A DNA stretch of 64,000 nt, taken from assembly GCF_002968635.1 (NCBI RefSeq), contig NZ_PVBN01000007.1, positions 235,097 through 299,096 on the forward strand, written 5' to 3'. Below are positions 25,578 to 35,749 of this stretch, piece after piece. Below the pieces are notes generated by a model that was not told where the DNA came from, ran no database searches, and was given only the letters and a program-made list of their open reading frames with translations. Source of the stretch: Neorhizobium alkalisoli. Lineage in GTDB: Bacteria > Pseudomonadota > Alphaproteobacteria > Rhizobiales > Rhizobiaceae. Position 1 is the stretch's first letter, and each line of letters begins with the position of its first letter. The position numbers and the translations under genes were made by a program.

Positions 25578-26792
25578 TCAGATAGCTTCGCCGGCAAGCA
25601 GTTTCGGCCCACCGTCGCCTGTCTTTCCCGCGGCCTGGTCAATGAAGAAGTTTTTCAGTTGCGGCATCCGGTCGACAATTCCGAGCCCGAAGTCGCGGGC
25701 GATGCGGATGGGGGTGATATCGTTCGAAAACAGCCGGTTCAGCACATCGGTCGTCACGCCCATACGGAATGTATCGAACCGCCGCCAGGATTGGTAACGC
25801 TCCAATACGTTCAGCGCGCCTATATCGAGGCCAAGGCGATCCGCTTCCACCACCGTTTCCGCCAAGGCGGCGACGTCCTTAAAGCCCAGGTTCAGTCCTT
25901 GGCCGGAAATCGGATGAATGCCGTGCGCGGCGTCTCCGGCAAGGGCAAGGCGGGGCGCCACGAAGGCGCGCGCAAGCGTCAGGCCGAGCGGAAACGCTTT
26001 GCGGCCGCCGACGACCTGCAGCTCGCCGAGCTTGTGGCCGAAGCGCCGCTGCAGCTCCTCCTCGAAGACAAGATCGTCCGATGCGACCAGGCGCTCGGCT
26101 TCCCCCGATCTTTCCGTCCAGACAAGCGAAGACCGGTTGTTGGTCAACGGGAGGATCGCGAAGGGGCCGGAGGGAAGGAAATGCTCTTCCGCCAGGCCTT
26201 CATGCGGCCGCTCGTGAGCCACGGTGGTGACGATGCCGGATTGGCCATAGTCCCAGGTGACGGTTCTGATGCCGGCCATGTCGCGCAGCTTCGAACGAAC
26301 GCCGTCGCATGCGACAAGCAGTTTTGTTTCGACAGTGGATCCGTCCGATAGAGAGACGGTGCAACGCGTGCTTTCAGTCTTGAAGGCGGTGGCGGACAGC
26401 CCGTGGCGAATCACGATCCCGAGGCGCTCGGCGGCTCCGCGCAGCGCGCGGACCATGGCGACATTCGGCACCATATGGGCAAAGGGGCGGCCTTCCTCCA
26501 CCTCGCCGTCGAAGGTTAGAAAAACCGGACGCACCGGATCGGAGGTGCGGCTGTCGGTGACGATCATTCGGTTGATCGGCTGAGCGTCTGGTGCGATCTC
26601 GCTCCACAGGCCGAAGACTTCGAGCATGCGGGTCGCAGCGGCAATGATGGCGGATGCCCGCTCGTCCTTTTCCCAGACACCGGCTGGCGCGGCCTCGATC
26701 ACCTCGACATTGAGATGCGGTGCCGCCTGTTTGACGGCGACCGCGGCGGCGAGACCCACATAACCGCCTCCTACAACCAGCATGTCCAGCAT
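25578..26792 (-). CDS. FAD-dependent ubiquinone biosynthesis hydroxylase (UbiH/UbiF family)
   Basis: This 404-residue flavoprotein monooxygenase has the N-terminal dinucleotide fold VVGGGYVGLAAA, the mid-protein DG motif VACDGVRSKLR, and the FAD ribityl motif GDAAHGIHPISGQGLNLG. It hydroxylates the benzoquinone ring during ubiquinone assembly at the inner membrane. Which ring position it modifies cannot be told from sequence. It is divergent from tesB. Confidence 0.9.
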   Translation of the reverse strand: MLDMLVVGGGYVGLAAAVAVKQAAPHLNVEVIEAAPAGVWEKDERASAIIAAATRMLEVFGLWSEIAPDAQPINRMIVTDSRTSDPVRPVFLTFDGEVEEGRPFAHMVPNVAMVRALRGAAERLGIVIRHGLSATAFKTESTRCTVSLSDGSTVETKLLVACDGVRSKLRDMAGIRTVTWDYGQSGIVTTVAHERPHEGLAEEHFLPSGPFAILPLTNNRSSLVWTERSGEAERLVASDDLVFEEELQRRFGHKLGELQVVGGRKAFPLGLTLARAFVAPRLALAGDAAHGIHPISGQGLNLGFKDVAALAETVVEADRLGLDIGALNVLERYQSWRRFDTFRMGVTTDVLNRLFSNDITPIRIARDFGLGIVDRMPQLKNFFIDQAAGKTGDGGPKLLAGEAI

Positions 26793-26879
26793 CTATCTAA
26801 GCTCCCGTGAGACTTGAGAATATCACGCCCTGCATATAGACCATCCGGCAGCAGCTTCCTATTGCCGGAGACCGTCATA

Positions 26880-27767
26880 ATGTCGCCCCAGATCGAGCCA
26901 CCGTCCGCCATGGAGCAGCTGATCGAGACGCTCGACGTCGAAAAGCTGGAGGAAAACCTCTATCGCGGCGTCAGCCCGGATGCCGGCTGGCAGCGGGTAT
27001 TTGGCGGTCAGGTGATTGCCCAGGCGCTGATGGCGGCGCAGCGGACCGTCGATTTGGACCGGTTTGTGCATTCTCTCCACGCCTATTTCATGCGTCCAGG
27101 CGATCCTTCCGTTCCGATCCTTTATCAGGTGGAGCGCATACGCGACGGATCAAGCTTCACCACCCGCCGCGTGGTGGCCGTACAGCACGGCAAGGCGATC
27201 TTTTCCATGTCGGCCTCCTTCCAGATCGAAGAGGGCGGCTACGAACACCAGATGAGCATGCCATCGGTCACCCAACCCGAGGACCTGATCGGCGAGAAGG
27301 AGTTCAAGGCGCTCTTCCTCGATCACGCTCCGGAATCGGTCCGGCGCTATTGGACGCGGGAACGGCCGATCGAAATACGCCCCACCTCCCTCGTTCATTA
27401 TCTCACCAAGGACAAGCTTGAGCCCCGCCAGGACATCTGGGTGCGCACTCTCGGCAGCGTGCCGGCGGATCGGCATTATCAGGCCGCGGTGCTTGCCTAT
27501 CTCTCCGATATGACGCTGCTCGATGCCTCGCTTTATCCGCACGGTATCTCGATTTTTGATCCGTCGCTGCAGGCGGCCAGCCTCGATCACGCCATGTGGT
27601 TTCATGGACCCACCACCTTCGACGACTGGCTGCTCTACACGCAGGACAGCCCCAGCGCTTCCGGTGCCCGAGGGATGACCCGTGGCAGCATCTATACGCG
27701 CTCCGGGGTGCTGATCGCGTCGGTAGCCCAGGAAGGATTGATTCGGAAAAAGGCAAATGAACAATAG
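26880..27767 (+). CDS. tesB: Acyl-CoA thioesterase II
   Basis: This 295-residue double-hotdog thioesterase hydrolyses medium and long-chain acyl-CoA. N-hotdog features: YRGVSPDAGWQRVFGGQVIAQAL and HAYFMRPGD. C-hotdog: LAYLSDMTLLDASL and HAMWFHGP. The catalytic Asp (LSDMTLL), Ser/Thr and Gln residues of TesB are in place. ATG 26880 follows CCGGAG; the additional upstream frame is in the ubiH promoter. Confidence 0.94.
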   Translation: MSPQIEPPSAMEQLIETLDVEKLEENLYRGVSPDAGWQRVFGGQVIAQALMAAQRTVDLDRFVHSLHAYFMRPGDPSVPILYQVERIRDGSSFTTRRVVAVQHGKAIFSMSASFQIEEGGYEHQMSMPSVTQPEDLIGEKEFKALFLDHAPESVRRYWTRERPIEIRPTSLVHYLTKDKLEPRQDIWVRTLGSVPADRHYQAAVLAYLSDMTLLDASLYPHGISIFDPSLQAASLDHAMWFHGPTTFDDWLLYTQDSPSASGARGMTRGSIYTRSGVLIASVAQEGLIRKKANEQ

Positions 27768-27886
27768 TTGTGCAATTTTTCAAAAATGCACACAATTTAG
27801 GCGCCTCTGCGCCGCCCAAATGCACGTTTCTTAGAAATTTTTCCTGAATCCTTTATATTTCAATGACTTATACTTCAATTTGAATC

Positions 27887-27902
27887 TGGCACGCCCCTTG
27901 AA
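27887..27902 (+). promoter_or_regulatory. Sigma-54 promoter of glnK-amtB
   Basis: TGGCACG-N4-TTGAA matches the -24/-12 consensus TGGCACG-N4-TTGCW with one change. It lies 87 bp upstream of glnK, the classic nitrogen-regulated arrangement. TGCAC half sites at about 27789 and 27821 could be part of NtrC sites. Confidence 0.88.
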
Positions 27903-27907
27903 TGTAA

Positions 27908-28327
<420 letters not shown>

Positions 28328-28355
28328 GCACGGCTGACAGGGGAGTTTTTAAGCT

Positions 28356-29777
28356 ATGCAATTCAACAAGGTTTCTATTTTCGGACGCTTGGGTGCCGCC
28401 GCCGCGGCGTCTTTTGCGCCCGCCATTGCCTTCGCGCAGGATACTGCCGCACCGGCTGCAGCGGCTGCCGCTCCGGCCATGACGGTCGACAAAGGCGATA
28501 CGACCTGGATGCTGATCTCGTCCATTCTCGTGCTGCTGATGGTCGTGCCGGGCCTTGCGCTGTTTTACGGCGGTCTCGTCCGTACCAAGAACATGCTGTC
28601 GGTGCTGATGCAGGTCATGATGATCGCCGCGGTCGCGATCGTTCTGTGGGTCACCTACGGATATTCGCTGGCCTTCACCGATGGCGGTTCGCTGAACAGC
28701 TTCGTTGGCGGCTTCTCGAAGATGTTCCTCGCCGGTGTCAATACCACGACCCTTTCGGAAAGCTTCACCAAGGGCGCGGCCATCCCCGAACTCGTCTTCG
28801 TCTGCTTCCAGATGACATTCGCGGCAATCACGCCGGCCCTGATCGTCGGCGCCTTCGCCGAGCGCATCAAGTTTTCGGCCGTCATCCTCTTTACCATCCT
28901 GTGGCTGACCTTCGTTTACTTCCCGATGGCCCACATGGTTTGGTTCTGGGGCGGCCCGAGCGCCTATAGCGGCCCGACCGGCCTCATCTTCGGCTTCGGC
29001 GCAATCGACTTCGCCGGTGGTACGGTCGTTCACATCAATGCCGGTATCGCCGGCCTCGTTGGTGCGATCATGGTCGGCAAGCGGACCGGCTTCGGCAAGG
29101 ACATGATGGCTCCCCACTCCATGACGCTGACCATGGTCGGTGCATCGCTCCTGTGGGTTGGCTGGTTCGGCTTCAACGCCGGTTCGAACCTCGAAGCAAA
29201 CGCCTACGCTGCTCTTGCAATGATCAACACCTTCGTTGCAACCGCCGCCGCCATCGTTTCCTGGGCGATCGTCGAAACCTTCGCTCGCGGCAAGGCATCC
29301 ATGCTGGGTGCCGCATCGGGTGCGGTTGCCGGTCTCGTCGTCGTCACTCCGGCCGCCGGCTTCGTCGGCCCGATGGGCGCCGTCATCATGGGTCTCATCG
29401 TTTCGCCGGTCTGCTATTTCTTCGTGTCGACCGTGAAGAACAAGTTCGGCTATGACGACACCGCGGACGTCTTCGGCGTACACGGCATCGGCGGCATCAT
29501 CGGCGCGATCCTCACGGGCGTGTTCGTCAACCCCGCTCTCGGTGGCGCAGGCATCGTCGACTACTCGACGGCCGACTTTGCCGCTGGCTATGCAGGCACG
29601 GCAACGCAGGTCTGGGCGCAGCTCAAGGGTGTCATCGTGACGCTGCTGTGGTCGGGCATCGGTTCGGCGATCCTCTACAAGATCGTCGATCTTGTCGTCG
29701 GTCTGCGGGTCAGCGTCGAAGCCGAGCGCGAAGGCCTCGATCTCTCGACCCACGGCGAAGCCGCCTATCACTCCTAA
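28356..29777 (+). CDS. amtB: Ammonium transporter
   Basis: The 473-residue transporter has a cleavable leader (cleavage near AFAQD, about residue 24) and eleven membrane helices typical of Amt proteins. Conserved features: DTTWMLISSILVLLM, the phenylalanine-gate and pore regions (FAAITPALIVGAFAERIKF), and the signature GGTVVHINAGIAGLVGA with a pore histidine. The C-terminal tail binds GlnK. It imports ammonium under nitrogen limitation. Confidence 0.97.
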   Translation: MQFNKVSIFGRLGAAAAASFAPAIAFAQDTAAPAAAAAAPAMTVDKGDTTWMLISSILVLLMVVPGLALFYGGLVRTKNMLSVLMQVMMIAAVAIVLWVTYGYSLAFTDGGSLNSFVGGFSKMFLAGVNTTTLSESFTKGAAIPELVFVCFQMTFAAITPALIVGAFAERIKFSAVILFTILWLTFVYFPMAHMVWFWGGPSAYSGPTGLIFGFGAIDFAGGTVVHINAGIAGLVGAIMVGKRTGFGKDMMAPHSMTLTMVGASLLWVGWFGFNAGSNLEANAYAALAMINTFVATAAAIVSWAIVETFARGKASMLGAASGAVAGLVVVTPAAGFVGPMGAVIMGLIVSPVCYFFVSTVKNKFGYDDTADVFGVHGIGGIIGAILTGVFVNPALGGAGIVDYSTADFAAGYAGTATQVWAQLKGVIVTLLWSGIGSAILYKIVDLVVGLRVSVEAEREGLDLSTHGEAAYHS

Positions 29778-29849
29778 TACGCGTTTGGCGGCGGCAGGAG
29801 CCGCCGCCTTCCGATCCCGTCGCAGCCTTCCGTTCGGAAGCTGCATTTC

Positions 29850-29877
29850 GCCCGGACTTCGGTCCGGGCTTTTTTTA
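29850..29877 (+). terminator. Rho-independent terminator of glnK-amtB
   Basis: Stem GCCCGGAC/GTCCGGGC closed by a UUCG tetraloop, followed by a run of seven T residues. Confidence 0.95.
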
Positions 29878-29911
29878 TTCGTGTTTTCAGCGCCAGCGCT
29901 CTCGATCGTGG

Positions 29912-29927
29912 TTAAAGCCGCATTAAC
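29912..29927 (+). promoter_or_regulatory. CtrA box upstream of ftsK
   Basis: TTAA-N7-TTAAC is a perfect match to the alphaproteobacterial CtrA consensus, 97 bp upstream of the ftsK ATG. Control of a division and segregation gene by the cell-cycle regulator CtrA is plausible. Confidence 0.6.
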
Positions 29928-30023
29928 TATCCTCAGGCTACTCTGCGCTGGAATTGTGCGAATCGGCCGGCGGTATGGCGGATCGCGCGAAGAGTTGCGT
30001 TCAGAAGGCGGCGGACAGACACG

Positions 30024-32711
30024 ATGGGCAGAAGCAGTTCAGCGGCTATGGCAAACCGGTCTCCCCGCCTGGCTCTCACCGCCTTCGTGTGGAGGCAGGC
30101 GCTCGCGCTTATCGGCTTCGGCATTTTCCTGGCCTTGGCGCTTGCCGTTGCGGCGCTTGCCACCTGGAATGTCGCAGATCCCAGCTTTTCCTATGCGACC
30201 GACAACGCGCCTACCAACATCCTGGGTTTTGCCGGTGCTGCATTTGCCGATCTGATGATGCAGTTTCTCGGCCTGGCAAGCATTGTTGCGCTCCTGCCCG
30301 TGCTCGCCTTTGCATTGGCGCTCATTTCCGGCCGCAAATATGACCGCATCCCGGCGAGACTGGCGGCCTGGGGTGGCGGCGCCCTGCTTGCCTCTGCCAC
30401 GCTCGGCTGCTTTCCCGCGCCGCCCACCTGGCCGATCCCGAACGGAATAGGCGGCGTTATCGGAGACATGATCCTCCGCTTTCCCGCGCTTTTCGTGGGA
30501 GCCTATCCGACCGGCATGGTCGCGATCGTGCTCGGCTGCATCTTCACGCTTCCCTGCATCTGGCTCATGCTCTTTGCTTCCGGTCTCGTCGGCGAGGCTT
30601 TCGAGGAGGATGCGGAAGACGATGATCAGCCCGTCGCCGCGACCAAGGCACGGCCGAAGCATGAGGAGATCGAAGACGAAGATGAGGAGAGCACCTTCGC
30701 CGGCTTCCTGGCCTTCGGTGCGATTGCTCACTACTGGTACATTGCGCAAGCCCGGCTGCGCCGGCTCGCAGGCATCAAGCCTCCCGTTCGCGTCGGCTTC
30801 GATCAGCCCTATGATTTCAATGAGGACGAGTTCGGCACGTTGAACGAGCCGGTCCGCGCCAAGACTGCTCCGATCGTGGCGGGCCGCCGCATGGAGCCCT
30901 CGCTCGACGGTCCGGCGGAGCGGGTAGTGCCGTCGCGCCGGGTGGTCACGGCGCCGCCGATCTCGGGCCATGATGACGATGATTACGACGACGATCCGCC
31001 GTTCGACATGGATGACATGCCGCCGCGCCCGGCTGGCATTCTGCCTGATGATGATGCACCGTTTGTTTCTTCCCGTGCGTCGCAGGCCGGTCGCGGCCAG
31101 CCCCGGGTCGTCCCCGCCGCCGCGCCGCCGAAGCCGAGCCCCCGGGTTGCTCGCGAAGCCCAGGCGTCCTTCATTTCGCCGGACGGTTTCCAGCTTCCCT
31201 CGGTGCATCTTCTGAACGAGCCGAAGGCGGTCGCTCGCGATGCGTCACTCTCTGCCGATGCGCTGGAGCAGAATGCCCGGCTGCTGGAAGGCGTGCTGGA
31301 AGATTTCGGCGTCAAGGGCGAGATCATCCATGTCCGTCCGGGGCCGGTCGTCACGCTTTACGAACTCGAGCCGGCGCCCGGCATCAAGTCCTCGCGCGTC
31401 ATCGGTCTCGCCGACGACATTGCCCGTTCGATGAGCGCGATCGCCGCCCGTGTCGCCGTCGTGCCCGGCCGCAATGCGATCGGCATCGAGCTGCCGAACC
31501 GGATCCGTGAGACGGTCTATCTGCGCGAAATGATCGGCAGCAAGGACTTCGAGGGCAGCAAGGCTAAACTCGCCATGGCACTCGGCAAGACCATCGGCGG
31601 CGAGCCGGTCGTCGCCGACCTTGCCAAGATGCCGCATCTGCTCGTCGCCGGTACCACGGGTTCCGGCAAGTCGGTCGCCATCAACACCATGATCCTCTCG
31701 CTTCTCTATCGCTATACGCCGGAGAAGTGCCGTCTGATCATGATCGACCCGAAGATGCTGGAACTGTCTGTCTATGACGGAATTCCGCATCTGCTTTCGC
31801 CGGTCGTGACTGATCCGAAAAAGGCGGTCGTAGCGCTCAAATGGACCGTCCGCGAGATGGAAGAGCGCTACAAGAAGATGTCGAAGATCGGCGTGCGCAA
31901 TATCGACGGCTTCAACAGCCGCGTTGAGCAGGCGATCGAAAAGGGCGAGGTGCTTACCCGCACCGTACAGACCGGTTTCGACCGCCAGACGGGGGAGGCC
32001 GTCTACGAAACCGAGGAATTCGATCTTGAGCCGATGCCTTATATCGTCGTGATCATCGACGAAATGGCCGACCTGATGATGGTCGCAGGCAAGGACATCG
32101 AAGGCGCGGTTCAGCGTCTGGCGCAGATGGCACGTGCGGCCGGCATCCATGTTATCATGGCCACGCAACGCCCCTCGGTCGATGTCATCACCGGCACGAT
32201 CAAGGCGAATTTCCCGACCCGCATCTCTTTCCAGGTCACGTCGAAGATCGACAGCCGCACGATCCTCGGGGAGCAGGGTGCCGAACAGCTGCTCGGCATG
32301 GGCGACATGCTCTACATGGCCGGCGGCGGCCGCATTCAGCGTGTCCATGGTCCATTCGTGTCGGATACGGAAGTCGAAGACATCGTCGCCTACTTGAAAA
32401 CCCAGGGGGCACCCCAATATCTCGATGCGATCACGGCTGATGACGACGAGGATGAAGCTGGTGCAGGCGGCGGTCCGGCAGGTACCGGCAACCTCTCTGA
32501 TTCCGACGATCCGTACGATCAGGCGGTGGCGATCGTGCTGCGCGACGGCAAGGCATCCACGTCCTATATCCAGCGTCGTCTCGGCATCGGGTATAACCGC
32601 GCGGCATCGCTCATCGAGCGGATGGAGCAGGAGGGGCTGATCGGACCGGCCAACCATGCCGGCAAGCGCGAGATCCTGGTGCCGACCGAGGGCGATATCC
32701 TCGAGCGGTAA
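30024..32711 (+). CDS. ftsK: DNA translocase FtsK
   Basis: This is an 895-residue FtsK/SpoIIIE protein. About four membrane helices lie in residues 20-195, followed by an acidic, Pro-rich linker (about 195-395). The RecA-like motor has Walker [13 protein letters not shown] and Walker [16 protein letters not shown], and the C-terminal gamma winged helix (about 830-895, [24 protein letters not shown]) reads KOPS sequences. It pumps DNA at the septum to resolve chromosome dimers. The linker is short compared with E. coli FtsK. Confidence 0.96.
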   Translation: MGRSSSAAMANRSPRLALTAFVWRQALALIGFGIFLALALAVAALATWNVADPSFSYATDNAPTNILGFAGAAFADLMMQFLGLASIVALLPVLAFALALISGRKYDRIPARLAAWGGGALLASATLGCFPAPPTWPIPNGIGGVIGDMILRFPALFVGAYPTGMVAIVLGCIFTLPCIWLMLFASGLVGEAFEEDAEDDDQPVAATKARPKHEEIEDEDEESTFAGFLAFGAIAHYWYIAQARLRRLAGIKPPVRVGFDQPYDFNEDEFGTLNEPVRAKTAPIVAGRRMEPSLDGPAERVVPSRRVVTAPPISGHDDDDYDDDPPFDMDDMPPRPAGILPDDDAPFVSSRASQAGRGQPRVVPAAAPPKPSPRVAREAQASFISPDGFQLPSVHLLNEPKAVARDASLSADALEQNARLLEGVLEDFGVKGEIIHVRPGPVVTLYELEPAPGIKSSRVIGLADDIARSMSAIAARVAVVPGRNAIGIELPNRIRETVYLREMIGSKDFEGSKAKLAMALGKTIGGEPVVADLAKMPHLLVAGTTGSGKSVAINTMILSLLYRYTPEKCRLIMIDPKMLELSVYDGIPHLLSPVVTDPKKAVVALKWTVREMEERYKKMSKIGVRNIDGFNSRVEQAIEKGEVLTRTVQTGFDRQTGEAVYETEEFDLEPMPYIVVIIDEMADLMMVAGKDIEGAVQRLAQMARAAGIHVIMATQRPSVDVITGTIKANFPTRISFQVTSKIDSRTILGEQGAEQLLGMGDMLYMAGGGRIQRVHGPFVSDTEVEDIVAYLKTQGAPQYLDAITADDDEDEAGAGGGPAGTGNLSDSDDPYDQAVAIVLRDGKASTSYIQRRLGIGYNRAASLIERMEQEGLIGPANHAGKREILVPTEGDILER

Positions 32712-32783
32712 GGCTTTCGTGATCGTTGCAACCGCCATCAAGACGCCGCGTTTTAAACCGAGAACTGGGGGAAGGAGAACAGA

Positions 32784-33434
32784 ATGAAGAACGATAAATC
32801 CATCCTTTCAAACATCCGACTCGACTCGATCGGCCGCAGGCAGTTTTCGCTCGGGCTGGCGAGCCTGGCGACCGCGGCGTTCTTGCCGGGCACAGGCTTC
32901 GCGCAAAGCTCGGCTGCGGCGCAGAAGATCGCTGATCACTTTTCCTCGGTCAAAACCATGATGGGCGAGTTCGTCCAGTTCGGGCCGCGCGGAGAGCAGA
33001 CCGGCGGCAAGTTCTTTATCGAACGGCCGGGCAAGCTGCGCTTCAATTTCGAAGACCCGTCGCCGATCCGCGTGATTGCCGACGGCAAGAATGTCGTGAT
33101 CGGCAACATGAAGCTCAAGACCTGGGACGTCTATCCTCTTTCCAAGACGCCGCTCAGCCTGCTGCTGTCCGACCGCATCGATCTCGGCAATCAGATGGTC
33201 CGTGACGTCAAGCAGGAGTCGGATCTCACCACAATCGTGCTTGGCAACAAGACGGTCTTCGGTGATTCGACCATCACCATGATGTTTGATTCCAAGACCT
33301 ACGACCTGCGCCAGTGGACCATTACCGACGCCCAGAACAAGGACACATCGGTCATGATCTACAATGTCAGGAACGGGGTGAGCCTGGACGACAAGGTCTT
33401 CACTATCCCCTATGACGAAGTCCGCAAGGGCTGA
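32784..33434 (+). CDS. lolA: Outer-membrane lipoprotein carrier LolA family protein
   Basis: This 216-residue exported protein has a signal sequence (about residues 18-41, ending GFAQS) with a basic stretch before it (RRQFSLG). The LolA half-barrel segments follow (QTGGKFFIERPGKLRFNFEDPSPIRVIADGK). LolA ferries lipoproteins through the periplasm. It is 72 bp downstream of ftsK, the gene order seen in many alphaproteobacteria, and is followed by its own terminator. Confidence 0.9.
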   Translation: MKNDKSILSNIRLDSIGRRQFSLGLASLATAAFLPGTGFAQSSAAAQKIADHFSSVKTMMGEFVQFGPRGEQTGGKFFIERPGKLRFNFEDPSPIRVIADGKNVVIGNMKLKTWDVYPLSKTPLSLLLSDRIDLGNQMVRDVKQESDLTTIVLGNKTVFGDSTITMMFDSKTYDLRQWTITDAQNKDTSVMIYNVRNGVSLDDKVFTIPYDEVRKG

Positions 33435-33459
33435 TCGAGCCGGAGTTTGGAAAGTCTGA

Positions 33460-33488
33460 AGGGCCGGGCCTGCGCGCGGCCCTTTTTG
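33460..33488 (+). terminator. Terminator of lolA
   Basis: AGGGCCG/CGGCCCT stem with a 10-base loop followed by TTTT. Confidence 0.8.
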
Positions 33489-33543
33489 CTTCTCAATGCA
33501 AGAAAAATTTCCTAAACCTCGCCGCGACATACGAGGTTTGGTC

Positions 33544-34347
33544 ATGACTTTTTCCATCAGTACCTGGAACATCAATTCCGTGCGGCTGCGCATGCCGATC
33601 GTCGAGCAGTTCCTCGTCCGCTACAAGCCGGATATCCTCTGCCTGCAGGAAATCAAATGCCAGGAGCCGGAGTTTCCGCTCCAGCCCTTCAAGGATCTCG
33701 GCTACCAGCACATCATCATTCACGGCCAGAAGGGCTATCACGGCGTCGCTACCGTATCGAAGATTCCGCTTCTGGAAGATCATCGGCAGAACTATTGCGG
33801 GGTCGGTGACGCAAGGCACATCTCCGCCATCTTCGAGCGCGGTTCGCGCCGCGTCCGACTGCATAATTTTTACGTGCCGGCGGGGGGCGACGAGCCCGAC
33901 CGCACGGTGAACCCCAAATTCGGCCACAAGCTCGATTTCGTCGAGGAGATGAAGGCGCTCAAGGCCGATCCGATGCCCGGCATCTCCTCCGTTCTCGTCG
34001 GAGATCTGAATATTGCGCCGCTTGAGCACGACGTCTGGTCGCACAAGCAGATGCTCAGGATCGTCAGCCATACGCCGATCGAAACGCAAGGGTTGAACGA
34101 GGTCATGGCGCGGGGAGGCTGGCTGGACCTGATGCGTCAGCACGTGCCCGAGAGCGAAAAGCTCTATACGTGGTGGAGCTATCGTTCCAAGGATTGGCGC
34201 GCCGCCGACAAGGGACGCCGGCTTGATCATATCTGGTCATCCCCGGATCTCGGGCCGTTCCTGGATCACATCGAGGTGCTGAAGGAAGCGCGCGGCTGGA
34301 ACCAGCCCTCCGACCACGTGCCGGTGACGGCAACCTTCAAGTTTTGA
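33544..34347 (+). CDS. xthA: Exodeoxyribonuclease III (AP endonuclease)
   Basis: This 267-residue endonuclease/exonuclease/phosphatase-fold enzyme shows WNINSVR, LQEIKCQ (metal Glu), GDLNIAP (Asp/Asn) and the C-terminal SDHVPV (catalytic His). It repairs abasic sites and removes 3' blocking groups. ATG 33544 is the family start (MTFSISTWN); the frame is open 48 bp further upstream without conserved sequence. Confidence 0.93.
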   Translation: MTFSISTWNINSVRLRMPIVEQFLVRYKPDILCLQEIKCQEPEFPLQPFKDLGYQHIIIHGQKGYHGVATVSKIPLLEDHRQNYCGVGDARHISAIFERGSRRVRLHNFYVPAGGDEPDRTVNPKFGHKLDFVEEMKALKADPMPGISSVLVGDLNIAPLEHDVWSHKQMLRIVSHTPIETQGLNEVMARGGWLDLMRQHVPESEKLYTWWSYRSKDWRAADKGRRLDHIWSSPDLGPFLDHIEVLKEARGWNQPSDHVPVTATFKF

Positions 34348-34359
34348 TCCCACCGGATT

Positions 34360-34815
34360 TCAGACGAACCTATGACCCATGGCGGCCGCGGCCTTGGCGA
34401 GACTCGCGATATTGTCACGGATACGTCTTTCGATGACCCGGCCGACCTCCGGATATTCCTCCAGCAGGCGATGAAACAGCGAGCGGCTGATCTTCATCGC
34501 CTCGGCGTCTTCGACTGCGACGGCCGTAAATTTCCGCTCTACCATCGTGATCAGCGCCAATTCCGACAACAGCGTGCCGGGACCGACCGTCGCCTCAACC
34601 TTCGCCTCGCCGTTGCGGTCGGTCATCAGCAGTTCGAAGCGGCCACGGGCGATGATGAAGGCCGATTCCGCCGGCGACCTTTCCCGGAACAGCTCCTGGC
34701 CGGCGGCCACCTGCCGCCGCTCGGCCCCGAAGGCCACGAGGCGAAGCTGGTCGTCATTCATATCCTTGAAGAGCGGAACCTGTGAGAGCAGGCGGATATC
34801 TTCGTTCAGCGACAT
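34360..34815 (-). CDS. Cyclic-nucleotide-binding (Crp-like sensor) domain protein without DNA-binding domain
   Basis: This 151-residue protein is one cNMP-binding beta-roll (about residues 10-125: VPLFKDMNDDQL, LFRERSPAESAFIIARGRFELL, GPGTLLSELALITM). A short helix follows instead of a winged helix. The phosphate-binding cassette lacks the canonical Arg (LLSELAL rather than GELAL...R), so nucleotide binding is uncertain. It starts 9 bp after the CenR-like gene and is likely its co-transcribed partner. Confidence 0.85.
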   Translation of the reverse strand: MSLNEDIRLLSQVPLFKDMNDDQLRLVAFGAERRQVAAGQELFRERSPAESAFIIARGRFELLMTDRNGEAKVEATVGPGTLLSELALITMVERKFTAVAVEDAEAMKISRSLFHRLLEEYPEVGRVIERRIRDNIASLAKAAAAMGHRFV

Positions 34816-34824
34816 GTGTTCAAA

Positions 34825-35508
34825 TCACGGTACGATTTTATAGCCACCGTTTTCGGTGACCAGGATTTCGGCGCTGGACGGGTCGCGCTCGATCTTCTGG
34901 CGCAGACGATAAACGTGGGTTTCCAGCGTATGGGTCGTCACACCGGAATTATAGCCCCAGACCTCTTCCAGCAGTATGTCGCGCGTCACCACCTTCTGGC
35001 CGGCACGATAGAGATAGCGGATGATCGCCGCTTCCTTCTCCGTCAGGCGGATTTTTTTGCCGTCGTCGGTGGTAAGCAGCTTCTGGCTCGGCTTGAAGAT
35101 ATAGGGGCCGACCGTAAAGGTTGCGTCTTCGCTCTGCTCGTACTGACGCAGCTGCGCCCGGATGCGGGCCAGCAGCACGGCGAAGCGGAAGGGCTTGGTG
35201 ACGTAATCGTTGGCGCCCGCTTCGAGCCCAAGGATCGTATCCGAATCAGTGTCGTGCCCGGTCAGCATGATGATCGGCGCCTTGAAACCGTTCTTGCGCA
35301 GCAGCTTCACCGCCTCGCGACCGTCCATGTCCGGCAGGCCCACGTCCATGATCAGAAGGTCTATCTGCGCGGTCTTGGCCGTCTGCAGCGCCTTGGCGGC
35401 ATTGGCTTCCTGGAGGATGGAGAATTCGTCGTAGAACGACAACTGCTCGACCAGGGTCTCGCGCAGATCATCGTCGTCATCCACCAGGAGTATGGTACGC
35501 GCTGCCAT
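34825..35508 (-). CDS. OmpR-family response regulator, CenR-like
   Basis: The 227-residue protein has an N-terminal receiver (about 5-118; DDDDD acidic pocket, phospho-Asp55 in LIMDVGLPDMDG, Thr in MLTGHD, Lys in VTKPF) and a C-terminal winged helix (about 130-225; LTEKEAAIIRYL, THTLETHVYRLRQKI). It strongly resembles the alphaproteobacterial CenR envelope regulator. ATG 35508 is preferred over the in-frame ATG at 35568. The cognate kinase is not adjacent. Confidence 0.9.
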   Translation of the reverse strand: MAARTILLVDDDDDLRETLVEQLSFYDEFSILQEANAAKALQTAKTAQIDLLIMDVGLPDMDGREAVKLLRKNGFKAPIIMLTGHDTDSDTILGLEAGANDYVTKPFRFAVLLARIRAQLRQYEQSEDATFTVGPYIFKPSQKLLTTDDGKKIRLTEKEAAIIRYLYRAGQKVVTRDILLEEVWGYNSGVTTHTLETHVYRLRQKIERDPSSAEILVTENGGYKIVP

Positions 35509-35594
35509 TCTCAAGCCTTTCATCTTCGCTCGCGCCCGCATCCGCTTTTCCAGCAGATGGCGGGCCATCAGCGTCTTCGATCTAAATCCCTACA

Positions 35595-35639
35595 GCATCG
35601 ACCCGAAAATCGAAATCGATTTTCGGAAAGCCCCGATGC
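35595..35639. repeat. Rhizobial-type intergenic palindromic repeat
   Basis: CCGAAAATCG (35603-35612) and CGATTTTCGG (35617-35626) form a perfect stem with an AAAT loop, flanked by a second nested pair GCATCG/CGATGC (35595-35600, 35634-35639). The pattern is like widespread palindromic repeats of Rhizobiaceae genomes. A further hairpin, GCGCGTCC/GGGACGCGC, lies at about 35667-35686. Confidence 0.7.
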
Positions 35640-35749
35640 CGAGACCCAATATGTTAAGAGCGCCTATGCGCGTCCATAGGGACGCGCGGTGCACCAAGGT
35701 GCTATGGATTCAAACGAAATCATATTCAAAGCAAAACCTTGTGAGAGAA

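Noticed and set aside
27768..27795. TTGTGCA...TGCACACAA inverted repeat as a full NtrC site
   Set aside because: The half sites are in the opposite orientation to the GCAC...GTGC NtrC palindrome; it may instead be the tesB terminator.
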